From positions 25,306,542-25,370,541 of the forward strand of contig NC_056543.1 of the NCBI RefSeq assembly GCF_910596095.1: 64,000 bases of DNA, given 5' to 3'. Shown here one piece after another: positions 24,981-37,000 of the stretch. The stretch's first letter is position 1; each line of letters starts with the position of its first letter. This stretch comes from Thunnus maccoyii. Lineage: Eukaryota > Chordata > Actinopteri > Scombriformes > Scombridae. The notes beneath the pieces are model-generated. The model saw only the letters and a program-made list of their open reading frames with translations. It had not been told where the DNA came from and made no database searches. A program made the position numbers and the translations under genes.

Positions 24981-27900
24981 CTACAAAGACTCTTCCTCGG
25001 AATCACTGTCTGTGTTGGGCTTTGTCAGGAGCTCCAGCTCTTCCCCATCCTGCAACACAAAACACATGAAGAGCAAATCAGAATGAAATGTAGAAGTGGT
25101 GGAATCCAGTAGACAAAGCAGACACTGAGGTGCTTCTCACAATAATATTTAGTATTATCACCAACATCAACTTTCTAAATTGTTGTCAGATAGTGAAGAG
25201 GACAATGTAATGGGGAAATACCTTGCATATTAGAGCAGCAGCTGCTTAACAGTGACATGTTTTTGTTAGTGCTCTACCAAAGACACAAAGATCTGAAATC
25301 TGGTATTGTTGTATGCCACAAAGTCCTGCTAACTCCACAATAGTGTCTTCATAAATCCCCCATAGACATCCATTCAGTCTAATAGCTTCCTCTTTCAAAA
25401 TCCAATAGACTACATTGACCAAATGAAATTACATGAGGTAAGGCCGCAGCGTGCGCCTGAATGCTGTTTTCATAGCAGGGAATCAGGTTTCTGTCTCCAT
25501 TGAAGAAATTACATTACAGAGAAATGAGAGCCAAGTTTCCTACAGAGAACTTGGTATGTGTGTGGGAGGACAGGAAGGGGCTTTACATGGGGTTAGCCGA
25601 GTGACGCAGTGTTGGAAAAGGAGTGTGTGGGCTTGTGTTTGCGACTAGTGAAGATTTGGTGGTTTTTGTGGTTTGCTCCCTACCCCTCTGGACCTCTCGA
25701 ACACCTCTCCGTTGATGACCCGCAGTTTTTCCTGCTGAAGGCTGTATTCCAGGTCCTTGGGCCGGCTGGCGTTGTAGATAAAGATGGCCAGCAGGACCAT
25801 GGGAGCCTGGAGGAAGAAGTCCAGCGACGGGTGGAAGTCGAAGAGGAAAAGGGAGAGGGCGGTAACCAAAACAGTGGTGATCTGGCCCGTCAGCACATGG
25901 AACATGTTATCTCTGAATTTCAAGATGAAGGCCACAGATAAACCGAGAGAAGCTATGGAGAGAGATAGAAGAAAGAGTGTAAGTTCTTCAAATGCACGCT
26001 GCAGATATTATTATGAAGAAAAAGACTGTCCTCACTATATAAACAAAACACATACTGTAAGCACATTTTAATACCTTTCAATCCTTTCAATTAGTTTTTA
26101 CAAGAACTGTGGCCAAGATATAAACTAAGCAGGACTTTTTACAGTTGGAAAATAAACTTATCACTAAGGAAGCCAAAGTACATGATGCTGAAACTCTTTC
26201 TGAATTACCATTTTTAATTTTAAAAAGTCTCTGTACACTTGAATATACGACAGGTGCAGCGGAGGAAAGCACAACTCGCATAAAAATGAGAAAGACTCCC
26301 ACACACTGCCTCGCTTACTGCTGGAATATTGCATGCCAATTCTGCATTAAATCTTACAAATCTTCTTCAGTACTTATCCCCTTAATTTACATGTTGTCAT
26401 TTTCTATCTGTGATCTTTGAATTGTCTGGGGCAATATGGATGTTGCTATAATATTTTATGTGGGATAATATTATAAGATTTATGATTGATTGGAATTTCT
26501 GCCTTTGTGTTTTTCTATTCATTTCATTTTCTACTTTTCTAGTCTTTGCTACAGTAAGTGTCCCTCACTTACTAGCCTGGATGGTAATGTTTGCCATGCT
26601 TTGCTCATCAATTTGATTTATTTCTGTGGTCGTCTGATTGGATGATCAAGGCAGCTTCTACGTGTATATATGAAAGTGATTCTTACACATATACCTGATG
26701 AAGGTCAGACACACCAAAGAGTTGAAAGCTAATAAATATTCCAGCAGTAAGCAAAACAGTGTGCAGGAGTTTTCCTCACTTTTATTATTAGTTTTGTCAT
26801 GTTTGAGGTGATTTTTTTGTTTGGCTGACATACATACATGCTGATATCATTATATATATCTATATATCTACTAGCCTATATATCATTGTTATATCATAGG
26901 GAAAAATCTTGTGCAGGAAGTTGGGGTGGAAAGACATCAAAACTAAAACTTCCAACAGTCCACGTTGGTTTTTTTGTAAATATGTAGGTGATCATTCCAT
27001 ACCCAAAACCTTGATCATGATCCTTCCCTAACCTTCACTGAGTGGTTTCAGATGCTCAGGCTGAACCACAAGGGGATCAGGTAAGAAAACACTCAAATCA
27101 GTTCTTTTAGAAAACATTAGGAACTGCTATTACTCACCAGTGGCCAGCACCAGACCCAGGGAGTAGATGTTATGTCCGTGGAGGAGGCCACAGTGGATGG
27201 TGAGGCCTCGTGCCTCGCTTCCAAGCCCAAGGGTCAGACTATTAAATATCACACCAAAGGCATACCTACAACACCATGCAGCAAAGGAACCCAGATTAGA
27301 AGGGGAGACTCAAATTCATGCCTCGTCTGCCTTATTATTGATGTGATGAGTGAGCAGCTTCTCACAATTTACTGTTCTGGATGAAGATGCTCTCAGTGAG
27401 TTGGTCTCCTTCTTTGAGGATCTTCTCATTGTAGATGTTTGCCATGGCGGATATGAAACACTGGAGGAGGAGCAGGATGTGACCCACACCCAGAGATTTA
27501 AGCTTCTCTACTACCCTGTTCCTCCAGGCCTGACCGGGCAGGGACGACACCCATGATTCACTGGCACTGAGGAGGGAACAAACATACAGTATGAACAAAA
27601 GTAAATAGAACATATCTGTCTGATAATAAATGAACAACTGTTTTCGAAAGGCTATACTTTATGTAATGTGTGGCCCTTATCCTTATCACCTCAAGTAAGG
27701 ATTGCAACTTCAGCAGAATGTCGATGCTTGGTCAGATGCATGTTGACATCCAACCAACAGTCCAAAATCCAAAGATATTCAATTTGCTATCAAATGTGAC
27801 AAAGAAAAGCAGAAACTCTTCACATTTAAAAAGCTGGAATCAGTATATCCATGGCTTTTTGTTTTAAAAGTGATTTGAACAGTTAATCAATTATCAAAAT

Positions 27901-30162
27901 ATTTGCAGATTAATTTTCTACTCATCAGTTAATCAACTGGAGCTGCAACGATTAGTCGATTAAACGATTAGTCGATCAACAGAAAATGAATCAGCAACTA
28001 TTTTGATGAGCGATTATTCATTTAGGTAGTTTTTAAAGCAAACGTATTACTTTGCAAATTTGCTGCTCTTCATGTCTTACATCAAAGTAAATTGAACATC
28101 TTTGGGATTTGGACTGTTGGTCAGACAAAACAACACATTTGATGAGGTCACCTTTGGCTCTAGGAAATTGTGATGGGCAGTTTTCACAATTTTTTGATGT
28201 TTTACAGACCAATCGATTCATCTTTCGATTGATCAATAGTGAAAATAAACGTTAGTTGCAGTTCAATAATCAATTAAGCCTTTCACGTCTAAAACAATGT
28301 CCTCCTCTGCTACACAATCCTGAAGCTGACACATATAATTAAGCTGCATTTGTTTCCAAAGCAGAACCAGAAAACAGGCTGTGAAACGCACAAGACTCAC
28401 TGCAGCCTGGAGAGTCACTGAATTCTGAGTATTAATTAACAACTGTATTAAACGCTGATATATAGACTGTAGATACTTTGTCCTGTGTGGTTAAGGAATC
28501 TTCACCAATTTCTATTAATTCATCACCTATTAAAGTGTTCCTGCATTCATCATCATGTTACCTGCTGTTCCTCATCTGCTCCAGGAGCTGTGTGTAGAGT
28601 AGGCAGGAGTTGGAGGGGGTGGAGAGGGGGTTAGAGTGGAGACCTGGCACAGCTATGGAGTTTTGGCTGCCCCCTGATCCTGTCGTCAAGGAAACGATGG
28701 ACAGGAAGAGGATGACTAACGCTGCCCACTGAACCCAAGACAAGCGCCTCCTGAAGGATGAGGGAAGAAACACAAATCAAAATTTTATCTGTGGTTGAAA
28801 TGATAATCTCAAGGTTTCCAAAGGCACCAATATGCTGAATTCCATGTTTTATGTGTATTAAATGATGCAGAATGTCATATTTGAACTGGAAATGGTGCAC
28901 CGATAATAAGTACTTTACTCAACATTAGTGTGATTTAGCTGTAGTGAAGCACCTAAATAAGTGCATACAATGTCCTACAGTGTAGACAATTTTAACTTTG
29001 AAGCTACTGAAGGGAAAAATGTTGCTAAAATGTCAAACTTGTGATCTAAACAGTAAACAAAAAGCAAATGGTGATGGAAAAGCAACAGCATAGACACAGG
29101 AAATAAGATAAATGGTATCAACAGATGCACAGCCATCACCTCTCATCTACAATCAGGGTCATGAAAACATACACGCTATCCTTTTGAAGAACAGAACATT
29201 ACAGAGTTGTTGATTGAGTCGCTTACTTCAGAACAATTCTGAAGAGTACAGCCGTGGTCAGGATGACAAAGTTGGAGAAGAGCACTGCCATGGCCTGCGG
29301 ACAAGAGAGAAGACAGAGGGCTTAGAGATCAAACAGCAGAGTGATAGCAGAACATAATGACTGCATCAAACACACAGTCTTTGGGCAGTACACTTTGTAA
29401 AAGCTGGTAAAATGACATTGATGGGGGTTGAATAATTAGAAATCATGCACCAAAAGTTCCCCCAGACATGCCAAGTTAACACACAACATATATTCCTCTG
29501 ATAGTGGTCATACGACATAAGTAAGTCTTAACTAACAGGCTGCAGGTAGGTCATCACATAGAAGATGATGAGGTTGTCGACAAAGTAGAGGAAAGCAGGG
29601 ACAGCCCACTTCAGGGAACTGAGCAGGGAGGAGGTGGAGGAACAGCCCAGGTCTCTGCATGATCGTCCCTCTGAAGAAACAAACAGAAAGAGCGAATAAA
29701 CATACATAACCATCACACAAGCAAACACAATGAGACAGCCAGCTGTGACTTTAGTGTTTACCTCGGACTATGACCCTGACTGACATAACCAGACAGAAGA
29801 GCAGTTTGAGCGCCTCAGCAAGTAGGTTGACAGATGCAGGGAGGAAGTCATACTTGTTCTCTGCAAATTGGCAGCAAACAAAGAGACACAGTCAACAAGA
29901 TGATTGGTTCAGTGGAACACATTAAAACCACATAATATGATTTTAAAATGTGCAATGCTTGAAGAGGAGTTTGTCAAATCTTGTTATCTGTCTGTTGAAA
30001 ACATAAAAAGTAGTATCTGTTGCATTGTTATTCACCAGCATTGGCAGAGAATTTGAGCAGCAGGATACGACTGGTCCCCAAAGTTACAAAGCCCAGGCCC
30101 AGGGCCAGAGTGTAGGCCGATGAGCGGGAGCACAGCCTAGGGCAGGAATGGCAGCACACCAT
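24981..30162 (-). CDS. slc35a5: Solute carrier family 35 member A5 (nucleotide-sugar transporter family)
   Basis: Minus-strand exons in transcription order: 30162-30036, 29860-29762, 29670-29537, 29294-29227, 28750-28562, 27566-27366, 27265-27138, 25952-25684, 25049-24981. Phases join to 427 residues (human 424). It is a multi-pass membrane protein of the SLC35A family, predicted to sit in Golgi or ER membranes; its substrate is not settled. Hydrophobic spans include residues near 15-36, the segment ending [18 protein letters not shown], the segment after RRLSWVQW, and the C-terminal group from [20 protein letters not shown]. Family hallmarks are [40 protein letters not shown] and [14 protein letters not shown]. 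The tail [22 protein letters not shown] keeps the acidic end of the mammalian protein. The start codon lies in a short second exon whose acceptor (minus strand, after TTCCAGCAG) is at 30193, so the first exon is non-coding. Confidence 0.95.
26291..26775. mobile_element. Element with about 40-bp terminal inverted repeats in slc35a5 intron
   Basis: Bases 26291-26330 match the reverse complement of 26735-26774 at about 33 of 40 positions, with an identical inner 18 bases (AATATTCCAGCAGTAAGC). The interior includes CCTGATGAAGGTCAGACAC, recognisable from dispersed teleost repeats. No protein is encoded. It lies in the intron between the exons at 27138-27265 and 25684-25952. Confidence 0.7.
27690..27946 (+). 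repeat. 3' part of the GCTGCAACTAACGATTA-type repeat
   Basis: The text CCAACCAACAGTCCAAAATCC, AAAGATATTCAATTTGCTATC and the following AAAAGCTGGAATCAG stretch, ending in ATTAATTTTCT-like motifs, follows the internal order of this common repeat. It abuts an opposite-orientation copy starting at 27947. Confidence 0.65.
27947..28262 (-). repeat. Full-length GCTGCAACTAACGATTA-type element
   Basis: It starts with GCTGCAACGATTAGTCGATT and ends with AAACGTTAGTTGCAG, so both ends carry the inverted GCTGCAAC terminus. Length is about 316 bp and it has no coding content. It lies in an slc35a5 intron back to back with a partial copy. Confidence 0.75.
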
Positions 30163-31084
30163 GGCTGCGACTGGAAGTGGATGCGGTCAAACCTGCTGGA
30201 ACAAATTACAAACACAGAAACACACACACACACAGCCTGTTGGAACAATAGTGGTGGTATTGGGCTGGTGCTCAGTATCCAAGGTAACCCGAGTTTTGTT
30301 TTCAGTGATAGCAAGTGAAACAGTGAAATCAATTCCTGTCTACTTTACGATACTGAGATTCCCCTCAAAATCTGCAATCAATCTTGTGAACAAGCAACTG
30401 TAAGTAAAGAAAATATACTGTAAAATGAGGCAAACATGGGGCTTTGAAAACAACAGTGCATGTTCACGTGGCTACAAAATAACTTGGATTACGCTGTATG
30501 AGCAGAAATGTGATGGACATTTTATAACTAGATTATCATTGCTGACTGAACTCGTCCTCTTTTTCCACTGATAAAAGCTCATCAGGATCAATCAATATCT
30601 TAAAATAGTCCTAGTCATGAGGTTTGTTACTCCCTTAAGATCTGATCATGGTATATTAACAGGTCATTCACGAAGCCTTGTTTATTCGGCCTCATACTTG
30701 GAAACCCCATTGCTATCATCACACACACAGATGTAAACATTGAAAACATTTAAAGCTTCCAGAGACTGACAGTTCTTCTCTTTCCATAGAGAAAAGCCAC
30801 GAATTACTTCAACTCTTCACAACATCTCACAACCAACTCAGACTGTTGTTCTGTCCTGGACTAGTATGATATACAAAATGTGAATTAACGTTAATGAATC
30901 AAACGAGCACCGAAGTCCATTAGCTCCGAGCTAGCATCACCTGCATGACCACAAACGTCATGTTTCTGCAGATAAACACCCCGAATAAAAGCAACACGTG
31001 TTCTTTTAAATATTCGGACATATATTTCTAAAGGCGTGGCCAGAAAAAAAGATTTGAAAAGTAATTAATATTAATGACACTTAC

Positions 31085-31330
31085 TTGTTATTCTCCTATG
31101 CTCCAAAACATAAGTGAACCATCGTATTGACTCAACCAACCCTTCCTGGTTATCTGCGCATGCGTACTGGCACAGGTGCCGTACGTCATCTTGTACGCAC
31201 TGTCTGCGGGTCCGTCCTGACTGTGTTCTTGTACATTGTCCTGACATGTCATGAAGCTGCAGACTGTATGTGAAGAAACACTTTCGTTTCTAATTTCAGC
31301 AACAGAAGGAGGAAATGGCGCTAACAACAG
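31085..31330 (-). promoter_or_regulatory. slc35a5: Promoter and non-coding exon 1 of slc35a5 (inferred)
   Basis: On the minus strand a consensus donor GTAAGT begins at 31084, so an exon ends at 31085 and can splice to the acceptor at 30193. The region is CpG-richer than its surroundings and holds TGCGCATGCGTA (31155-31166), one base from the NRF1 palindrome, and AAATGGCG (31313-31320), a YY1-type site. Such TATA-less promoters are typical of housekeeping genes. The upper limit and start site are inferred. Confidence 0.55.
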
Positions 31331-31487
31331 AGGGGTTTTTCTTTTAACTTTGGCTGATAGATTAACTGTGTTTAGTCACATAGTGTTTTAGTGGTGAATT
31401 GGCCAAATCTGTGGTGCCTCTGAAGTGCAAAACGCAACAACATTGGATAAAATCTTATTTACAGCACTTTGGTCAACTGTGGTTCTT

Positions 31488-31532
31488 TTTAAATGTGCTT
31501 TATAAATAAATTTGATTTGATTTGATTTGAAA
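31488..31532 (+). repeat. LINE/SINE-type 3' tail with TTTGA repeats
   Basis: GTGCTTTATAAATAAATTTG followed by repeats of the ATTTG/TTTGA unit is the usual 3' end of several fish LINE and SINE families. Only the tail can be recognised. Confidence 0.6.
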
Positions 31533-31732
31533 ACATATGAACTAAACACCAAACACAACATTATAGGCTAGAGAAAAATTAATGATATTTCATAAAACAT
31601 AGCAGCACTTAAAGCTGCACTAATCAAAAATTTCAATATAGGCTCTTAAATGAAATGTGAAAGGTTTCACTCATCGTGACAAACTCACATAGAATCATCA
31701 CCCATCTCCTCAGTTCCCCAGTTCAGACAGTT

Positions 31733-31766
31733 TTTTTGTTTGTTTGTTTGTTTGTTTGTTTGTTTT
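31733..31766. repeat. TTTG tetranucleotide repeat
   Basis: An uninterrupted run of TTTG units. Confidence 0.95.
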
Positions 31767-32572
31767 CAGGTAATTTTTTGGCTTTACAGCCCAGAACTTT
31801 ACTTTTCTGGTTCTCTGTCTTCGCTCTTATCAGCTTCATTTTCAGCTGCAGCTGGTTTTCAGTGGAAAAAAGTAAGTGGAGTCCTAAACATAGCTTAAAG
31901 GAGAGTGAATGTTATGACAAGTTACATTCGTCATTTGGGCAGAAACAAGACTCAAAATGATCTCATTTGTTCCATGCCTGCTCAATGTGTGAATAGGCAG
32001 CTGTTTGCTATCACATTCATGTTTACAGATTTCTCCACTGCCTTCAAGTGGCCAACGAATCAGTTAATGTAACTTTATAAATACAGATTTTTTAGGTAGG
32101 TGGATAACACAGTTGTGTTTCCTGAAATGTCATGGTATTCTCTGTAATGTTTCTGACAAGTGTTTATGTTTTATGAAATGTTGGTATGTTTTTATGTTTG
32201 TTTAACATCTCTGGACTGCCATACTAATACAGGTATGTGGGCATACGAGTGAAAATCAGAAGTTTAATATCAGAGAAATTACAGTATCTTTGTTCTTGTT
32301 TTTAAAATAATAATGAATTATTATGTCTGTTACTCCTGAATATGTCACAATCTGCTCCTTAGTCCATCTCTGCGGCCACACTCTCTTCCCCAGCGCTCTG
32401 TTTTACTTCGCCCTGGTCATGGGCTTTCCCCCAACTCCCCGGACCTGCCATTCTCAAGCTGTCCACCAGATGCCCTCGGACTTTCCCTCTTTTCCCAAAT
32501 CTGCACACTTGTTTCCACTCAGTAACTGTCTGCATCTGCTGCCCATTCCTTCATCAGCTCCTCAGTTATACT

Positions 32573-32631
32573 GGTCTCAGACATAGACTGTATATAAAGA
32601 TTATTTATATACAATCTATGGTCTCAGACAT
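32573..32631. mobile_element. Miniature palindromic element with flanking direct repeat
   Basis: Arms 32582-32598 (CATAGACTGTATATAAA) and 32604-32620 pair at 16 of 17 positions around a 5-base loop. The direct repeat GGTCTCAGACAT occurs at 32573-32584 and 32620-32631, overlapping the arm ends by a few bases, which fits a target-site duplication of about 8-9 bp. The arm start CATAGACTGTA matches the ends of the larger element at 44944-45640. Confidence 0.75.
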
Positions 32632-32639
32632 TCATTCCC

Positions 32640-32930
32640 TGTCAGTTTGTTGGAGCTGTTTCATAGGACACTTGCATTCTAGCCATCCTGATCCTGTCTG
32701 TTCTTGATCCTGTGCTTTACCTGTTCCTGCCATTACTGTAGTTTCAACCTTTTTGCCTGTTTGTTATCAGCCTGCCTGCCTAGCCCCTTTGTACTGGTTA
32801 ACCTGTTTTGGACTGCTTCATGTAAGCCTGTGTTGTTTTGAGTTTTTCATTAAATGATCTTCTCATTTCACCTGCCTGTCTCAACAGTCTGCACTTGGGT
32901 TCACCTGCTCCATCCCACACGTAACAGAAT
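32640..32930 (+). repeat. Possible 3' end of a retroelement
   Basis: A pyrimidine-rich stretch with TGCCTGCCTGCCTAGCCCC, CATTAAATGATCTTCTC, CTGCACTTGGGTTCACCTG and a final CACACGTAACAG resembles the 3' region of teleost retroelements. No reverse transcriptase frame is present. Assignment is from pattern memory only. Confidence 0.4.
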
Positions 32931-33916
32931 AAGCATGAAACGCAAGGCAGAATGGGTCAAGTCAATTTATCTATTGATTGCTGTTGCTTTCGTTCTCTCT
33001 GCTACTTTCTCCTTCTTCTCCACTAAACTGTAATTCAGAGAGAAACACATTGATTTGACAGCCGTAGTTATTAGTTACATTGATACCATGCTACAAACTA
33101 CCCTGTATTATGTGAAAGTAGTTAAAATCGGCTTCACATAAACAACAGCTACAACATTGAAAAAGCATGTTAATCCATCAATCAAAAAATACATTTATAT
33201 AATACAAATAAAGGGCTGAGGAAATTATATATACAAACTGGTGCAGTGCTTTAAAAACAAAATACATTTTGGTATTTCAGTGGTAACAGGGAAGATGTCT
33301 ACCAGTCAGGAGTCCTTCTGCTGCATGTTGGGTAAGCTGCAGGTGAGATAGGTCTGACAGCTGACTCCTACATAAAGGGAACTGCAATAACAGAGACGAG
33401 AAGTGATAAACTATGTACTATGGACTCCAAATTCTTGAAGGAAAGGTATGCTTAAATGTTGCAATTGTTGCAAGGTTAAAAGTGGTTGTTTTGGGCAAGT
33501 GCTGTCATTATAATTATCATCATGAAAAAGATCTATCTCCATACAATTTAACTTGCACCAGTTTGATAGGTGCTCACGAATGACATTCACGTAGATAACC
33601 TAAATGTTTACATCACATTTAAAAATTTGTATATTCCACAAGTATGAATAAACCAAGTTTAGGATGGGTGTTGCCTCCTCCTATTTCACAAACAGTAATG
33701 TTTTTCTCTTTAATTATGACATGTTTTATGAGATAATTATTCTGGGACATTTTGAGGTTAAAAAAAAAAGTCATCCCCACTATGCTTTTTCAGACATGAT
33801 GGGAATAAGCACACCCCTAGGGGTGACTCACAGCAAAACACATGACGCTTCAATTACAAAGGGGAAAAAAATATGCCAAAACACAGTTCATTGCCCTGGG
33901 ACATAATGTTTAAACG

Positions 33917-33949
33917 CGTGTGTGTGCGTGTGTGTGTGTGTGTGTGTGT
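33917..33949. repeat. GT microsatellite upstream of f5
   Basis: A GT run lies about 100 bp before the f5 start codon. It is followed at 33955-33965 by AGATAAAGTA, which could serve as a TATA or GATA element, though the f5 transcription start cannot be fixed. Apart from the repeats listed, I see nothing coding in 31331-34045. Confidence 0.8.
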
Positions 33950-34045
33950 CAGCGACAGATAAAGTACAGAGCAGACTTCTGTGTCAGATCACAGCTTCTT
34001 GCCTTGTAGAATAGACCGGTTTCACCTGGTGGATCAAACCCAGAT

Positions 34046-37000
34046 ATGGGGCTTTGCGTCTGGGCTGGAGCTCAGAGTCTCCTGCTCATCCTGGTTCTTC
34101 TGACTGCCCGCCATGTCAAAGCAGATGAGCCTCAACCGAGGGAGAGACACTATTACATCGCTGCTGTCGAGATAGACTGGAACTACTCTGGCAATGACAT
34201 ACAAAGGTAGGATACTGGTTGGAGTATTTATGATATTAAAGGACAAGAATTAGATAGTGTTAAATAATATCTTTCAACTCATTATTGGTTTATTAGTTAT
34301 TTTTTGGCAGTTCTGGAATAATTGACAATTTTACTGTTTTGTGTCACATTTTTCTCTCTTTATTTTTGTTACATTTTGTCATGTAAAATTCTTGTCTAAC
34401 ATTCTGATATTGAAGTTGTTTGTACCTTGTAAAAACAGTCCAGTCTGTTCTGGTTTTATTTCTCTGGCAGCCTGTTCGTCATCCTATGATAATATCAATA
34501 TTGCCATGACACACACACACACTCAGACACACACTGGATACTCACAGTAGTTGCGTCATATGAGAAAACTTGTGTCTTCATATCTTTAAGTCCATATCTT
34601 TTTGATATGAAGTTCTGTCTGTAGGGCATGGTGTCTTCCTGTGCGCTGATTCATGTTTTGTGTTTTTCCGCCATCCCTCAGGCCTGGTCCCACCTATAAG
34701 AAAGTGGTCTTTCGGGAGTATGAGAAAGGCTTCAGACAGGCTAAGACTCATCCCTCCTGGTTAGGTAAATGTTGCATACAGTTTACATCAACACACAGTC
34801 TGTCTGGCTCTGATTAAGAAACACATTTGCTAAATCCAGTTCAGTACCCACCCAGATATAGAAACCTACCTTTTGGAAGGAATTGAACTGTTGTTTCTGA
34901 GTAGGTTTCCTGAAAGGGATTATGTAATTTGGTGCTAATAACAGGAAAAATGTAGGTGTGTTCAACTGATACACATAGGAAGTGCCTGCTGAATTATAAA
35001 TAAATAAAACTGATTAAGTAACTACACAGAATATACAGACATATAAATTAAAGGAAAAACTTGAATAAAAGAGAAGAAAAATAATCAATAAAAATGCTTT
35101 CAATCAGGGCAGCAGCACTCTCCAACATCATCAAAACACCAGATGAGGGAATATCTTTTGGATGAGTGGTGTTATGCTACGGAATATTGAAGCAAGGAGA
35201 GAATGTGCATTTAAAGCTTTTATTTAGATTGTATGTTGGTTATAACGGTTACCTGTTTTGACCTCACAGGACTTTCATCAGGAAACGGATGCACTTAACC
35301 GCTGCATTCTTTTTGTATTTACTTTAGGTAGATAACTGTAAACAACTGTAAAACTTGAAAAACTCTCTCACATGTTATAACTACAGTTTTGCTCCCTGTT
35401 CAAATTCAAATAAGATTTATTGGCACGTCAGATCAGTATCCTATATTGCCAAAGAAGTACAGAAAATTATTATCATTGAAAGATGATTAGCAATGCAAAT
35501 ATCAACAATCATATCAAATACAATATAATAAAAGGCACTGAATATCAACATCATGGTGTCAGGTACTCTGCCACCATGTACTCTCTGTTTACGGTTAAAT
35601 AGAATTCTAATTTACTTTGTGATTTTGTGGTTTTATTCCAATATTTTACATAATTTTCTTTTTGTTTTGAGATGATTTGATTGGCCCAAATTATTTAATG
35701 TCTATCCTGAAACCATGGTGTGTGTGTGGGCAGAGCTTCAAGACCAGCTGGCAGAGGGGACTCTTACCTTTGTCCAACTTTTGGCACTGAAGGGCTTTGT
35801 ACTGTTAGGATTGGGGGTTGCTAGATTGGAGATGTTTATAAAATTTGATGGCTTGCTTTTGAATTTTAATTATTAAAGGGTATTGGCCAAGTTCTGCCCT
35901 GCATGCATTATCGGCTGTCTGTCTGTGAACTCTACAATTCTGCATGCAGGGCTTCCAGCGGATGTTTTTCCCATTTTGGAGGGTCTTGACTGGTTAATGG
36001 ACCCCATACTTCACCACCATATAATGTTATTTGGTCTATTACTTTTGAGTCAGGTCGTAATAGGAATGTCAGTCAAATTTTTTCTTTCAATGACGTAAAA
36101 CTGTTTCATTCTTACAAACTCTAATAAATCCACAGGTACTTCTGTACTATACTGTCTACCTCTGTTATATATTAATTTCTTTCTAGGAAGGTATTAGGAA
36201 ATAAATTACAACACCAGAAAGGCTAAATGTCATGTTTACTGCATTGGTGTACATTACACTATACTGTATGTGCTAATGGTGAAATTATATATCCTGGTCA
36301 ATGACAGTCAGTGAATCAACTAAAATAACACAGAAAGACAGTTTATGTTACTTCTCCCATGATGATGATGTACCAACACACAACAGTGCTATATATTCCA
36401 CACAAGCCTTTCTTTCTCTGCAGGTCTACTCGGACCCACGCTGAGGGCTGAGCAGGGGGAGACGATTGTCGTCACTTTCAGAAACATGGCGAACGGACCG
36501 TATAGCATCCACCCACATGGGATCGCTTACGGGAAACAGTCAGAGGGTGGGTTCCTGTTAATCCAGCTGCAGATGAATCTGACAGCTGTTGCAAACCTGA
36601 AGACACCAGTAACACAGTCTGTCTGTTAGGGTCACAGCTGGCAGTCATGATGTTACTCATTCTAATAATTACACAAGATTGGCCGACAAAACAAACAACT
36701 CTGTTTGTTTTTTTCTAAAATATTAACTAGGACAGGCAGATTATCAAACTAGACGGTACTAAAGTCCAACAGGAAGCATTGCTAAACCTTAGGAAATCAC
36801 TGTCTGTGTTCCTCTATATATAAAGAAGTAACAAATTGAGGAAATTGAGATTAAGCACTCCTTAATTTGCACTAAATTCGTAAGTCAGAGTGCAGAGGAA
36901 TTGGAAAATTAAAGAACAGCTTGCAGGAAACTCTTCATTACATCTTCATTATTTTGGGGACTTCAGAGGAATGTCATCACTCAGACCGCTACACAGCAAC

